DNA of 5,520 nt from assembly GCA_023260355.1 (NCBI GenBank), contig JALQVJ010000269.1:1-5520 (forward strand), read 5' to 3'. The notes under the pieces were generated by a model. It searched no databases, was not told the DNA's origin, and saw only the letters and a list, made by a program, of their open reading frames with translations. Position 1 is the stretch's first letter. Every line of letters starts with the position of its first letter. Below, one piece after another: positions 1-5,520 of this stretch. Both the position numbers and the translations under genes were made by a program. This stretch comes from Burkholderiaceae bacterium (lineage in GTDB: Bacteria; Pseudomonadota; Gammaproteobacteria; Burkholderiales; Burkholderiaceae_C).

Positions 1-711
1 GTTCAATCGAAGGCGCTTTCGGGTCAGGACAGTCTCCTGTCGATCGTCCAGATGCCGGCAGGCATCCCCGTTGGCACGCTCGCGATCGGCCGGGCCGGTG
101 CGATCAACGCGGCATTGCTTGCAGCCTCGGTGCTGGCGAACAACCCGAGCCATTTGGGTGGAGCCATCGATCCTGACGCGGCTGACAAGGCGGCGCACTT
201 CATGCGATTGTGCGATGTGCATGGGTTGCCCATCGTGAGTTTCATCGATACACCTGGCTTCATGGTGGGGCCAGAGATTGAAACGCATGCACAGGTGCGC
301 CACACCGCGCGCATGTTCTTGGCGGGCGCACATCTGCGGGTGCCAGTGCTGGGCGTGGTGTTGCGCAAAGGCTATGGACTTGGCGCCATGGGCGTGGCAG
401 CAGGTGGCTTTCATGCGCCGCAGGCTTTGGCCGCATGGCCCACCGGCGAGTTTGGTGGGATGGGGCTGGAGGGTGCCGTGCGGCTGGGCTACAAAAAAGA
501 ATTGGAGGCTGTGCCTGAAGGCGCCGAACGTGAGGCCCTGTTTGAGCAACTATTGCAGGCGTATCAAGAGCGAGGCTCCGCGCTCAACATGGCGTCAACG
601 CTGGAGATCGATGCCGTGATTGACCCCGCGCAAACGCGCGAGTGGTTGCTCAAGCATTTGCCTCTCGGTCGTGTGCAAGCGCAGGTTCAAGCCTATGTCG
701 ATGCATGGTGA
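1..711 (+). CDS. Acyl-CoA carboxylase carboxyltransferase region (C-terminal part, 5' end outside window)
   Basis: The reading frame is open from base 1 and ends at TGA 709-711, giving 236 residues of a larger protein. It matches the C-terminal half of the carboxyltransferase fold of biotin-dependent acyl-CoA carboxylases, which move the carboxyl group from carboxybiotin to an acyl-CoA in the cytoplasm. Visible landmarks, numbered within the fragment, are [11 protein letters not shown] at 53-63, the DTPGF motif at 83-87, KGYGLGAMG at 123-131 (the glycine-rich segment near the acyl-CoA/biotin site in this family), [15 protein letters not shown] at 146-160, and IDPAQTR at 207-213, typical of the family's C-terminal end. 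The [15 protein letters not shown] wording recalls long single-chain carboxylases (biotin carboxylase, biotin carrier and carboxyltransferase fused) more than the separate PccB or methylcrotonyl-CoA subunits. This is from memory, and the N-terminal part is not in view. The acyl-CoA substrate is unknown. The hairpin at 780-816 probably ends its transcript. Confidence 0.9.
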   Translation, partial: VQSKALSGQDSLLSIVQMPAGIPVGTLAIGRAGAINAALLAASVLANNPSHLGGAIDPDAADKAAHFMRLCDVHGLPIVSFIDTPGFMVGPEIETHAQVRHTARMFLAGAHLRVPVLGVVLRKGYGLGAMGVAAGGFHAPQALAAWPTGEFGGMGLEGAVRLGYKKELEAVPEGAEREALFEQLLQAYQERGSALNMASTLEIDAVIDPAQTREWLLKHLPLGRVQAQVQAYVDAW

Positions 712-779
712 CGCGGCGTCCGGTGTTGACGGGGTGTCTTAGATCGGCGCACATGTGCCAATTGGCTGTTGCTCGGCGC

Positions 780-816
780 CCAACAAAAAGCACACCTCGG
801 TGTGCTTTTTTGTTGG
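780..816. terminator. Bidirectional intrinsic terminator between convergent genes
   Basis: A GC-rich core (GCACAC at 790-795 pairing with GTGTGC at 800-805, loop CTCG) is extended by five A-T pairs (785-789 with 806-810). After one bulged T at 811, CCAAC (780-784) pairs with GTTGG (812-816). Read on the plus strand the core is followed by six T; read on the minus strand it is followed by five T. It can therefore terminate both the carboxyltransferase transcript, 68 nt after its stop, and the minus-strand acyl-CoA synthetase transcript, 12 nt after its stop. The hairpin is seen directly; its function is inferred from form and position. Confidence 0.9.
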
Positions 817-828
817 TCCAAAATCAAA

Positions 829-2532
829 TCAGGATTTGAGTAGATCGTCCGTGAATTCATCCGCTGGCGCTTGACCCGAGGCGCTGCGGGTGGCTTCTTG
901 TTTGCGCAAATCCACGCGGCGGATTTTGCCGGAGATGGTTTTGGGCAAATCCGCAAAAGCCAAGCGGCGCACCATTTTGTAGGGCGAGACCCGCTCTTTG
1001 AGGTACGCCAAGATCGATTGCGCCGTGGCTGCGTTCGGTTCATAGCCAGGCGCCAGAATCACGAATGCTTTGGGCACGAAACCCCGCAACGCATCGGGCG
1101 AGGGCACAACGGCAGCCTCAGCCACAGCGTCGTGTTCGATCAGGGCGCTTTCCAATTCAAATGGGCTGATGCGGTAGCCCGAGGCCTTGAATACATCGTC
1201 AGCGCGACCGACATAGGTGATGTAGCCCTCTTCGTCGATCGACCCCACGTCCCCTGTGTGGTAGTACCCGTCTCGCATGACCGTGGCTGTCTTGTCTGCG
1301 TCGTCCGCGTAGCCGTCCATCAACGACAGCGGGCGCTTGGAAAGGTCGATACAGATCTCCCCCTCTTCAGCGGGATTGCCATCGGCATCCACCAACACGA
1401 TCGGGTAGCCAGGCAAAGGCTTGCCCATGGAGCCTGGCTTGAGGGCTTGTCCTGGCGGGTTGGCGATCATCGCGGTCGTTTCAGTCTGACCATAGCCGTC
1501 GCGAATGGTGAGTCCCCAGCTCGCTCGCACTTGCTCAATGACCTCTGGGTTGAGCGGCTCGCCAGCCGAGATGACTTCGCGCAGCTTGACGGGCCACTGT
1601 GCCAACTTTTCTTGGATCAAGAAGCGCCAGACCGTCGGCGGTGCACACAGGGTGGTGACTTGGTTCTTGACCAGGACATCCAAAATTTGGGGCGCGTTGA
1701 ATCGGCTGTAGTTGTAAATGAAGACGCAGGCCTGCGCGTTGAATGGGGCAAAGAAGCAGCTCCATGCATGCTTGGCCCAACCAGGCGAGCTGATGGTCCA
1801 GTGCACATCATTGGGCTTCAAGCCCAGCCAATACATGGTGGTTAAGTGGCCGACAGGGTAACTTTGCCGGCTGTGGCGCACCAGCTTCGGGGCTGCCGTC
1901 GTGCCAGATGTGAAGTACTCGAGCTGTGGCTCAGTGACCGCGAGACTCGCCACGGGTGAAAACGCCGCACTGGCCTTGGCGGCGTCTTGGTAGCTGATCC
2001 AGTTGGTCGGCAATGTGGCTTTGTCATCCGCCAAGATGCAGCCAATGGCGGCCAACTCTGCTGCGGGAATCTCAAGCACCTTCTCCGTGCCGGATGCGTT
2101 GGTCAACAGCCACCGCACGTTGCCCCGTTTGACTCGGTCTCTCAAGTCAGGGCCCGAGAGCAGTGTGGTCGCGGGGATGACGACGAGTCCCATCTTGATG
2201 GCCGCGAGCATGGTCTCCCAAAGCGGGACTTCGTTGCCCAACATCACCAAGATCCGGTCGCCTGCCTTGGCACCCAGCCCGCTCAAGAACGACGCCACTT
2301 GCGAGGATCTCTGCGAGAGTTCGGCATAGCTAAGACTGGCTTCGCGCCCGTCCTCCTCGAGGATGCGCAATGCTGGCGCAGCATTGTCCTTGGCGATGTG
2401 ATCAAAGTAATCGATGCCCCAGTTGAACTGGCCCAAGGCTGGCCACTGAAAGCCATCTCTAGCGGTGTGCAAGTCTTCGCGATTGGCAATCAAAAAATCG
2501 CGCGCGGCAAGGAAACGATCCAGGTCAGTCAT
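829..2532 (-). CDS. MACS-like acyl-CoA synthetase (AMP-binding enzyme)
   Basis: A 567-residue ANL-superfamily adenylating enzyme. It activates a carboxylic acid with ATP to an acyl-adenylate and transfers the acyl group to CoA. The P-loop is YFTSGTTAAPK (206-216), with Ala213 where most relatives have Gly. Then come the segment SSPGWAKHAWSCFFAPF (248-264) and CAPPTVWRF (296-304), both characteristic of the medium-chain (MACS) branch, DGYGQTET (345-352), HTGD (425-428; Asp428 expected to bind the ribose), VGRADD (441-446, hinge region) and KASGYRISPFELE (449-461). The C-terminal lid carries the expected catalytic Lys536 in PKTISGKIRR. Length is normal for the family. The ATG at 2532 gives the usual N-terminus before FNWGIDYFD (36-44), and a weak GAAAG ribosome site (2539-2543) lies 6 nt upstream. 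It is monocistronic in view, divergent from the second synthetase and ended by the hairpin at 780-816. The chain length or aromatic nature of its acid cannot be told. Confidence 0.93.
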   Translation of the reverse strand: MTDLDRFLAARDFLIANREDLHTARDGFQWPALGQFNWGIDYFDHIAKDNAAPALRILEEDGREASLSYAELSQRSSQVASFLSGLGAKAGDRILVMLGNEVPLWETMLAAIKMGLVVIPATTLLSGPDLRDRVKRGNVRWLLTNASGTEKVLEIPAAELAAIGCILADDKATLPTNWISYQDAAKASAAFSPVASLAVTEPQLEYFTSGTTAAPKLVRHSRQSYPVGHLTTMYWLGLKPNDVHWTISSPGWAKHAWSCFFAPFNAQACVFIYNYSRFNAPQILDVLVKNQVTTLCAPPTVWRFLIQEKLAQWPVKLREVISAGEPLNPEVIEQVRASWGLTIRDGYGQTETTAMIANPPGQALKPGSMGKPLPGYPIVLVDADGNPAEEGEICIDLSKRPLSLMDGYADDADKTATVMRDGYYHTGDVGSIDEEGYITYVGRADDVFKASGYRISPFELESALIEHDAVAEAAVVPSPDALRGFVPKAFVILAPGYEPNAATAQSILAYLKERVSPYKMVRRLAFADLPKTISGKIRRVDLRKQEATRSASGQAPADEFTDDLLKS

Positions 2533-2558
2533 GTCAGGCTTTCAAAGTTGAGGGTTAG

Positions 2559-2576
2559 CGCACCACACTGTGTGCG
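2559..2576. repeat. Short inverted repeat upstream of the MACS-like gene, possible operator
   Basis: CGCAC (2559-2563) and GTGCG (2572-2576) are exact inverted arms around CACACTGT; CACA (2564-2567) and TGTG (2571-2574) offer an alternative nested pairing. It lies 27 nt upstream of the minus-strand start codon, a position that would suit a repressor operator or a leader structure. The arms are short, so chance is a serious alternative. Confidence 0.25.
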
Positions 2577-2698
2577 GCCAGGCACGCAACCCCTGCGAGA
2601 GATACATTGGCACAGCGAATTTTTACCATCATTCGCGGCATCATGCGAGCCGTTGCGAGACTCTGCGTTGCGTGTTGTTTGGTGAGCGAGTCGGGCGA

Positions 2699-2719
2699 CC
2701 GCACCAGCCGTGGGTGCGG
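2699..2719. repeat. GC-rich 7-bp hairpin in the divergent intergenic region
   Basis: CCGCACC (2699-2705) pairs perfectly with GGTGCGG (2713-2719) around a 7-nt loop. No T-run follows on either strand, so it does not look like an intrinsic terminator. It lies near the middle of the intergenic region and could be a protein-binding dyad, but no function can be assigned. Confidence 0.35.
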
Positions 2720-2787
2720 GAGTTGAGGTCTGCTGTTTGGTTGGCCACAGGACCCATGCTGGGAGCGGGACGGGCGGTGGCACTGCC

Positions 2788-2817
2788 TTGCTTTGCCAGT
2801 CAACTTGTGGCTACACT
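2788..2817 (+). promoter_or_regulatory. Weak candidate sigma70 promoter for the 569-aa acyl-CoA synthetase
   Basis: TTGCTT (2788-2793) and TACACT (2812-2817) are separated by 18 bp and match the consensus hexamers at 3 of 6 and 4 of 6 positions. A transcript starting near 2824 would have a leader of about 60 nt before the ATG. This was the best pair I could find by eye, but the match is poor and an activator or another sigma factor may be involved. Confidence 0.25.
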
Positions 2818-2844
2818 CAAAGCCCAATCGAAGCCATACGGCCA

Positions 2845-2856
2845 GCCCGATCGGGC
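2845..2856. repeat. Perfect 12-bp palindrome in the leader of the ACSF2-like gene
   Basis: GCCCGATCGGGC is its own reverse complement. It ends 30 nt before the start codon and, if the candidate promoter is right, lies inside the 5' leader, where it could fold as a 4-bp GC stem with a GATC loop. As DNA it could be a dimer-protein operator. The structure is certain from the sequence; the function is speculative. Confidence 0.35.
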
Positions 2857-2876
2857 AATGACAACAAGAGACACAC

Positions 2877-2881
2877 GGAGA
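2877..2881 (+). promoter_or_regulatory. Ribosome binding site GGAGA
   Basis: GGAGA lies 5 nt before the ATG at 2887. This decides the start of the downstream synthetase: the frame stays open upstream to a GTG at 2710, but only the 2887 ATG combines a good ribosome site with the family's normal N-terminus. Confidence 0.75.
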
Positions 2882-2886
2882 CGCAG

Positions 2887-4596
2887 ATGACCCAAGAAGG
2901 CAGCGCTTTGCAAAAATTTTCATACGACCACGGCGCAAGCTCGACACGGCTGATCGGTTCGACGATCGGCCAAGCTTTTGATCAAACCGCAGCTGCATAT
3001 GCAGACCGCGAGGCACTGGTGGTTTGCGATCAAGGGGTGCGTTGGTCTTGGCGCGAGTTGGCTCAGCGGGTGGACGCGTTGGCAGCTGGCTTGCTGGCGT
3101 TGGGATTGGAGCCGGGAGATCGTGTCGGCATTTGGGCGCCGAACTGCTCTGAGTGGACGTTGACCCAGTTTGCGACGGCCAAGGCAGGACTGATTTTGGT
3201 CAACATCAACCCCGCGTATCGCTCGGCCGAGTTGGAATATGCGTTGAACAAAGTGGAGTGCAAGGCCCTGGTTTTGGCGCCAGCACTCAAGACCAGCGAC
3301 TACCTTGGTATCGTGAACCAGCTCGCGCCTGAGTTGAAGAACTGCGCCGCGGGTGAGTTGCGTTCGAAAACACTCCCCAGCCTGAAGCACGTGATTCGCT
3401 TGGGTGCAGATCAAACGCCGGGGATGTTCAATTTTGCGGACGTGCTGTCGATGGGCAGGCCGGAGGATCACGCGCGGTTGGTCGAATTGAGCGGGTCCCT
3501 GCAGTTCGATGACGTGATCAACATCCAGTTCACATCCGGCACGACTGGTTTTCCCAAAGGTGCAAGTTTGACGCACCTGAATATTGTGAACAACGGCTAC
3601 TTTGTTGCAGAGGCCATCAAACTCACTGACCAGGATCGGCTGTGCATCCCCGTGCCGCTGTACCACTGCTTTGGTATGGTGATGGGCAACTTGGGTTGCG
3701 TCACACATGGCGCGACGATGGTCTATCCCAGCGAAGCATTCGACCCTTTGGCTGTGCTTCAAGCCGTGCAGGACGAGCGTTGCACGGGGTTGTATGGGGT
3801 GCCAACGATGTTCATTGCTGAGTTGGATCACCCGCGCTTTTCTGAGTTCGATTTGAGCTCACTGCGAACCGGCATCATGGCGGGGTCACCCTGTCCGGTA
3901 GAGGTGATGAAGCGTGTGCAATCCCAGATGCACATGACCGAGGTCACCATTGCTTACGGCATGACCGAGACATCACCGGTATCGACACAAAGTGCGACCA
4001 ATGATCCGCTGGATCGGCGTGTGTCAACGGTTGGTCGTGTCCAGCCGCATGTCGAGATCAAGATCGTGAACACGAATGGCCAGGTCGTCCCGCGTGGCGA
4101 AATCGGTGAATTTTGTACGCGAGGGTATTCGGTGATGAAGGGCTACTGGAACGACGACGCCAAGACGCAGGAAGCGGTGGATCGCGCGGGTTGGATGCAC
4201 ACCGGTGATCTCGCGGTGATGGACGATGAGGGCTATGTGAACATCGTGGGCCGCCTCAAAGATATGGTCATCAGAGGCGGTGAAAACATCTACCCTCGCG
4301 AGATCGAGGAATTTTTGTTCCGGCACCCCAAGATCCAAGACGTCCAAGTCATTGGCGTGCCCGACCAAAAATACGGCGAAGAGTTGTGCGCCTGGGTCAA
4401 GCTGCGCAGCGGCGAGACTCTCAGCGAGGAAGAGGTGCGCGAGTTTTGTAAGGGGCAAATCGCCCACTACAAGGTGCCGCGATATGTGCGGTTCGTGTCA
4501 GAGTTCCCAATGACGATCACCGGCAAAATTCAAAAATTTGTCATGCGCGAGCAAACCATCGAAGAGCTCGGCTTGGTGGCGCAAAAAACCGCGTGA
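2887..4596 (+). CDS. ACSF2-like fatty-acyl-CoA synthetase (AMP-binding enzyme)
   Basis: A 569-residue ANL-superfamily acid:CoA ligase, close in wording to the ACSF2/FACL-like group that activates medium- and long-chain fatty acids with ATP and CoA. Landmarks in order are [10 protein letters not shown] (26-35), [14 protein letters not shown] (77-90), NINPAYR (106-112), P-loop [11 protein letters not shown] (215-225), PLYHCFG (257-263), YGMTETSP (357-364), HTGD (438-441), GRLKDM (455-460), [14 protein letters not shown] (462-475) and the expected catalytic Lys547 in [10 protein letters not shown]. All core motifs are intact and the length is normal. The start at 2887 is supported by GGAGA at 2877-2881. 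It is divergent from the MACS-like ligase, which belongs to another subfamily, so the two are not a recent duplication. Its stop is one base from the stop of the convergent NfeD-like gene, and no terminator hairpin lies between them. The exact acyl substrate is unknown. Confidence 0.94.
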   Translation: MTQEGSALQKFSYDHGASSTRLIGSTIGQAFDQTAAAYADREALVVCDQGVRWSWRELAQRVDALAAGLLALGLEPGDRVGIWAPNCSEWTLTQFATAKAGLILVNINPAYRSAELEYALNKVECKALVLAPALKTSDYLGIVNQLAPELKNCAAGELRSKTLPSLKHVIRLGADQTPGMFNFADVLSMGRPEDHARLVELSGSLQFDDVINIQFTSGTTGFPKGASLTHLNIVNNGYFVAEAIKLTDQDRLCIPVPLYHCFGMVMGNLGCVTHGATMVYPSEAFDPLAVLQAVQDERCTGLYGVPTMFIAELDHPRFSEFDLSSLRTGIMAGSPCPVEVMKRVQSQMHMTEVTIAYGMTETSPVSTQSATNDPLDRRVSTVGRVQPHVEIKIVNTNGQVVPRGEIGEFCTRGYSVMKGYWNDDAKTQEAVDRAGWMHTGDLAVMDDEGYVNIVGRLKDMVIRGGENIYPREIEEFLFRHPKIQDVQVIGVPDQKYGEELCAWVKLRSGETLSEEEVREFCKGQIAHYKVPRYVRFVSEFPMTITGKIQKFVMREQTIEELGLVAQKTA

Positions 4597-4597
4597 C

Positions 4598-4873
4598 TCA
4601 GTAGTCGTTGATGTCCTTGGCTGGGGCGCGGCGGAAGACATACCGCAGCGCCAGCAGTGCAATCAAGGAGCAGATCGCTGCGATCAGCAACTCGTCTGCC
4701 CAATTTGTATTGAATAAATTGGGCACGCCCCCCAGTTTGGCCAGCAGACCGGTGGCGATGCTCCCTATGCCAAAACTGATGGAGATATAGCCCAAGTTGC
4801 CCACGATCTCCAGAATGATCAGCGCGAGGCCAATCACGAGCCACGCGTCGCCGCTGTTGAAAAAATCGGTCAT
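4598..4873 (-). CDS. Short NfeD-like membrane protein lacking the OB-fold domain
   Basis: A 91-residue integral membrane protein with three hydrophobic segments: about 11-28 (with Glu22, matching the acidic residue usual in the first NfeD helix), 28-47 (small residues and Gly, SISFGIGSIATGLL) and 61-80, followed by basic RYVFRRAPAK. This matches the membrane part of NfeD-family proteins, which pair with SPFH proteins (E. coli YbbK with QmcA). Usual short NfeD proteins run to about 140-150 residues and end in a cytoplasmic/periplasmic beta-barrel OB fold; here the chain stops at KDINDY, about where that domain would begin. Its ATG overlaps the SPFH stop codon (ATGA, 4870-4873), suggesting translational coupling; no strong ribosome site precedes it. 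Family assignment rests on the membrane pattern plus the SPFH neighbour. A generic small membrane protein is the alternative. Confidence 0.8.
   Translation of the reverse strand: MTDFFNSGDAWLVIGLALIILEIVGNLGYISISFGIGSIATGLLAKLGGVPNLFNTNWADELLIAAICSLIALLALRYVFRRAPAKDINDY
4698..4724. repeat. 9-bp perfect inverted repeat inside the NfeD-like gene
   Basis: GCCCAATTT (4698-4706) and AAATTGGGC (4716-4724) are exact reverse complements around a 9-nt loop. On the coding strand this AT-rich patch encodes PNLFNTNWA, the loop between membrane segments two and three. It may form a hairpin in mRNA of either strand. By rough count a 9-bp repeat at short spacing is not rare enough in 5.5 kb to exclude chance. 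Confidence 0.4.
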
Positions 4874-5520
4874 TTGCTTTGAATCCCTGATCCAATGGTT
4901 TGTGCAAGCAGCTCGAGTGAGCCAATGGCTTTGGTGATGTCCGTCGGCATGATGACGGTCTTGCTGTTGGGAGATGCAGCGACCTCAGCGAGCGCCACCA
5001 CTTGTTTTTGGAGGATGTCAAAGTTGATGGCCGATTGGCCACCGTTGTTGATGGCATCCGCGATCAAGCGGGTTTGTTCGGCCGTGGCTTCGGCTTTGAC
5101 CCGAATTGAATAGGCGTTGGCATCTGCAGCAACACGCACAGCTTCGGCTTGTCGTTGGGCGGAATACAGCTCCGCATCAGCGTTCAACTCCACCGCGCGT
5201 TTTTGTCCCTCGGCCTGAGCCACTGCCGCGCGGCGTTGGCGCTCCGCGTTGAGTTGCTGGCGCTGCGCTTCTTTGGTTTGATCGTCCACGCGCACATCGG
5301 TGATTTCTGTGCGGGTGATCTCAATGCCCCAAATCTCTGCTGCGCGTTGAAGGTTGGCGAGAATTTCTTCGTTCATCTGCTGCCGCGATGATTGCAACTC
5401 ATCGAGGTCCAGCTTGCCGGCCGCTGATCGCACGATCGACTCGGCGGTTGTTTGGATGGCGCGGTCGATGTTTTCAATGCGGTAGACCGACCTTGCGGCA
5501 TCCGTGATGCGATAGAAGTT
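4870..5520 (-). CDS. SPFH/band-7 protein, QmcA/paraslipin-like (C-terminal part, 5' end outside window)
   Basis: The minus-strand frame is open from the right edge to TGA at 4870-4872, giving 216 residues. Residues 1-80 are the end of an SPFH (stomatin/prohibitin/flotillin) domain: YRITDAARSVYRIENI (3-18), then VRSAAGKLDLDEL with a following SSR (30-46), and WGIEITRTEITDV (64-76), all classic band-7 wording. Residues about 81-155 form a long Ala/Glu/Gln/Arg-rich coiled coil, used by the family for oligomerisation, and KTVIMPTDI (187-195) matches the usual C-terminal block. About 90 N-terminal residues, which should hold the membrane anchor, are off the window, judged against QmcA at roughly 305 residues. 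Members form membrane-attached oligomers linked to quality control and lipid-domain organisation. The 4-nt overlap with the NfeD-like gene supports a two-gene operon. An internal GTG at 5433 is not the start, because conserved SPFH sequence continues upstream to the edge. Confidence 0.92.
   Translation of the reverse strand, partial: NFYRITDAARSVYRIENIDRAIQTTAESIVRSAAGKLDLDELQSSRQQMNEEILANLQRAAEIWGIEITRTEITDVRVDDQTKEAQRQQLNAERQRRAAVAQAEGQKRAVELNADAELYSAQRQAEAVRVAADANAYSIRVKAEATAEQTRLIADAINNGGQSAINFDILQKQVVALAEVAASPNSKTVIMPTDITKAIGSLELLAQTIGSGIQSK

Larger units (their letters stand above)
2533..2886. other. Divergent intergenic control region between two acyl-CoA synthetase genes
   Basis: These 354 bases separate two genes transcribed away from each other, so promoters for both should lie here. 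Open frames crossing it (both strands) have no recognisable protein wording, and I take it as non-coding. It contains an inverted repeat near the minus-strand start (2559-2576), a 7-bp GC hairpin (2699-2719), a weak sigma70-like candidate facing the plus-strand gene (2788-2817), a 12-bp palindrome (2845-2856) and a ribosome site (2877-2881). For the minus-strand gene I found no convincing -35/-10 pair. No regulator binding motif I know by sequence is recognisable. Confidence 0.7.

Noticed and set aside
871..1845. Long plus-strand open frame (324 codons) opposite the MACS-like synthetase
   Set aside because: It lies wholly antisense to a gene with intact family motifs, has no recognisable protein wording, and is the kind of shadow frame common in GC-rich coding DNA.
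1987..2685. Plus-strand open frame across the start of the MACS-like gene and into the intergenic region
   Set aside because: It is mostly antisense to conserved synthetase sequence, with His/Arg/Gln-rich shadow composition and no domain signal.
2699..2719. Intrinsic terminator at the GC-rich hairpin
   Set aside because: No T-run follows the stem on either strand and no gene ends nearby.
2710..2886. N-terminal extension of the ACSF2-like synthetase from a GTG at 2710
   Set aside because: The added 59 residues are Gly/Cys/Thr-rich and unlike the family's N-terminus; the GGAGA site and the normal family start point to 2887.
2555..3016. Minus-strand open frame of 153 codons over the intergenic region and the 5' end of the ACSF2-like gene
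   Set aside because: It overlaps a well-supported gene, is rich in Arg/Ser/Cys without any domain, and would leave no room for the promoters of the divergent pair.
2920..3831. Minus-strand open frame of 303 codons inside the ACSF2-like gene
   Set aside because: It is entirely antisense to conserved ligase motifs, with His/Gln/Arg-rich composition typical of a shadow frame.
4530..5057. Alternative minus-strand frame that might supply a lost NfeD C-terminal domain by frameshift
   Set aside because: Its sequence past the NfeD stop shows no Gly/Val beta-strand pattern of an OB fold and is antisense to the synthetase's catalytic-lysine region.
1..5520. Mobile element, CRISPR, defence or tRNA/rRNA content
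   Set aside because: No transposase or integrase wording, no spaced direct repeats and no tRNA-like fold were found; all genes are metabolic or membrane housekeeping types with similar codon use.

Overview
The window looks like an ordinary chromosomal stretch from a betaproteobacterium, most likely a Burkholderiales/Comamonadaceae-type organism. This is inferred from the moderately high GC content, the codon use, and protein wording I recognise from that group. I see no RNA genes, CRISPR arrays, insertion sequences, attachment sites or defence genes.

Layout: (1) The left edge holds the last 236 codons of a plus-strand biotin-dependent carboxyltransferase (acyl-CoA carboxylase type). (2) It converges on a minus-strand MACS-like acyl-CoA synthetase of 567 aa. 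A strong bidirectional hairpin terminator at 780-816 separates the two. (3) A 354-bp non-coding region (2533-2886) separates that gene from a second, divergently transcribed acyl-CoA synthetase of 569 aa, which resembles ACSF2/fatty-acyl-CoA synthases. The region holds several small inverted repeats and a weak candidate promoter. (4) The second synthetase converges, with one base between stop codons, on a minus-strand pair: a small NfeD-like membrane protein (91 aa) and the C-terminal 216 residues of an SPFH/band-7 (QmcA/paraslipin-like) protein. These two overlap by 4 nt (ATGA) and are probably one operon.

How the genes fit together: the carboxyltransferase and the two acyl-CoA ligases suggest a block for activating and processing organic or fatty acids as CoA thioesters. 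The ligases are from different subfamilies, so they probably handle different acids; the substrates cannot be read from the sequence. The SPFH-NfeD pair is a separate membrane-organisation module and is not obviously linked to the acyl-CoA genes.

The points most worth a second look are the NfeD-like protein, which ends just where its usual OB-fold domain would begin, the 1-nt convergent junction beside it, and the inverted repeats in the divergent control region. I did not find convincing evidence of a previously undescribed system.
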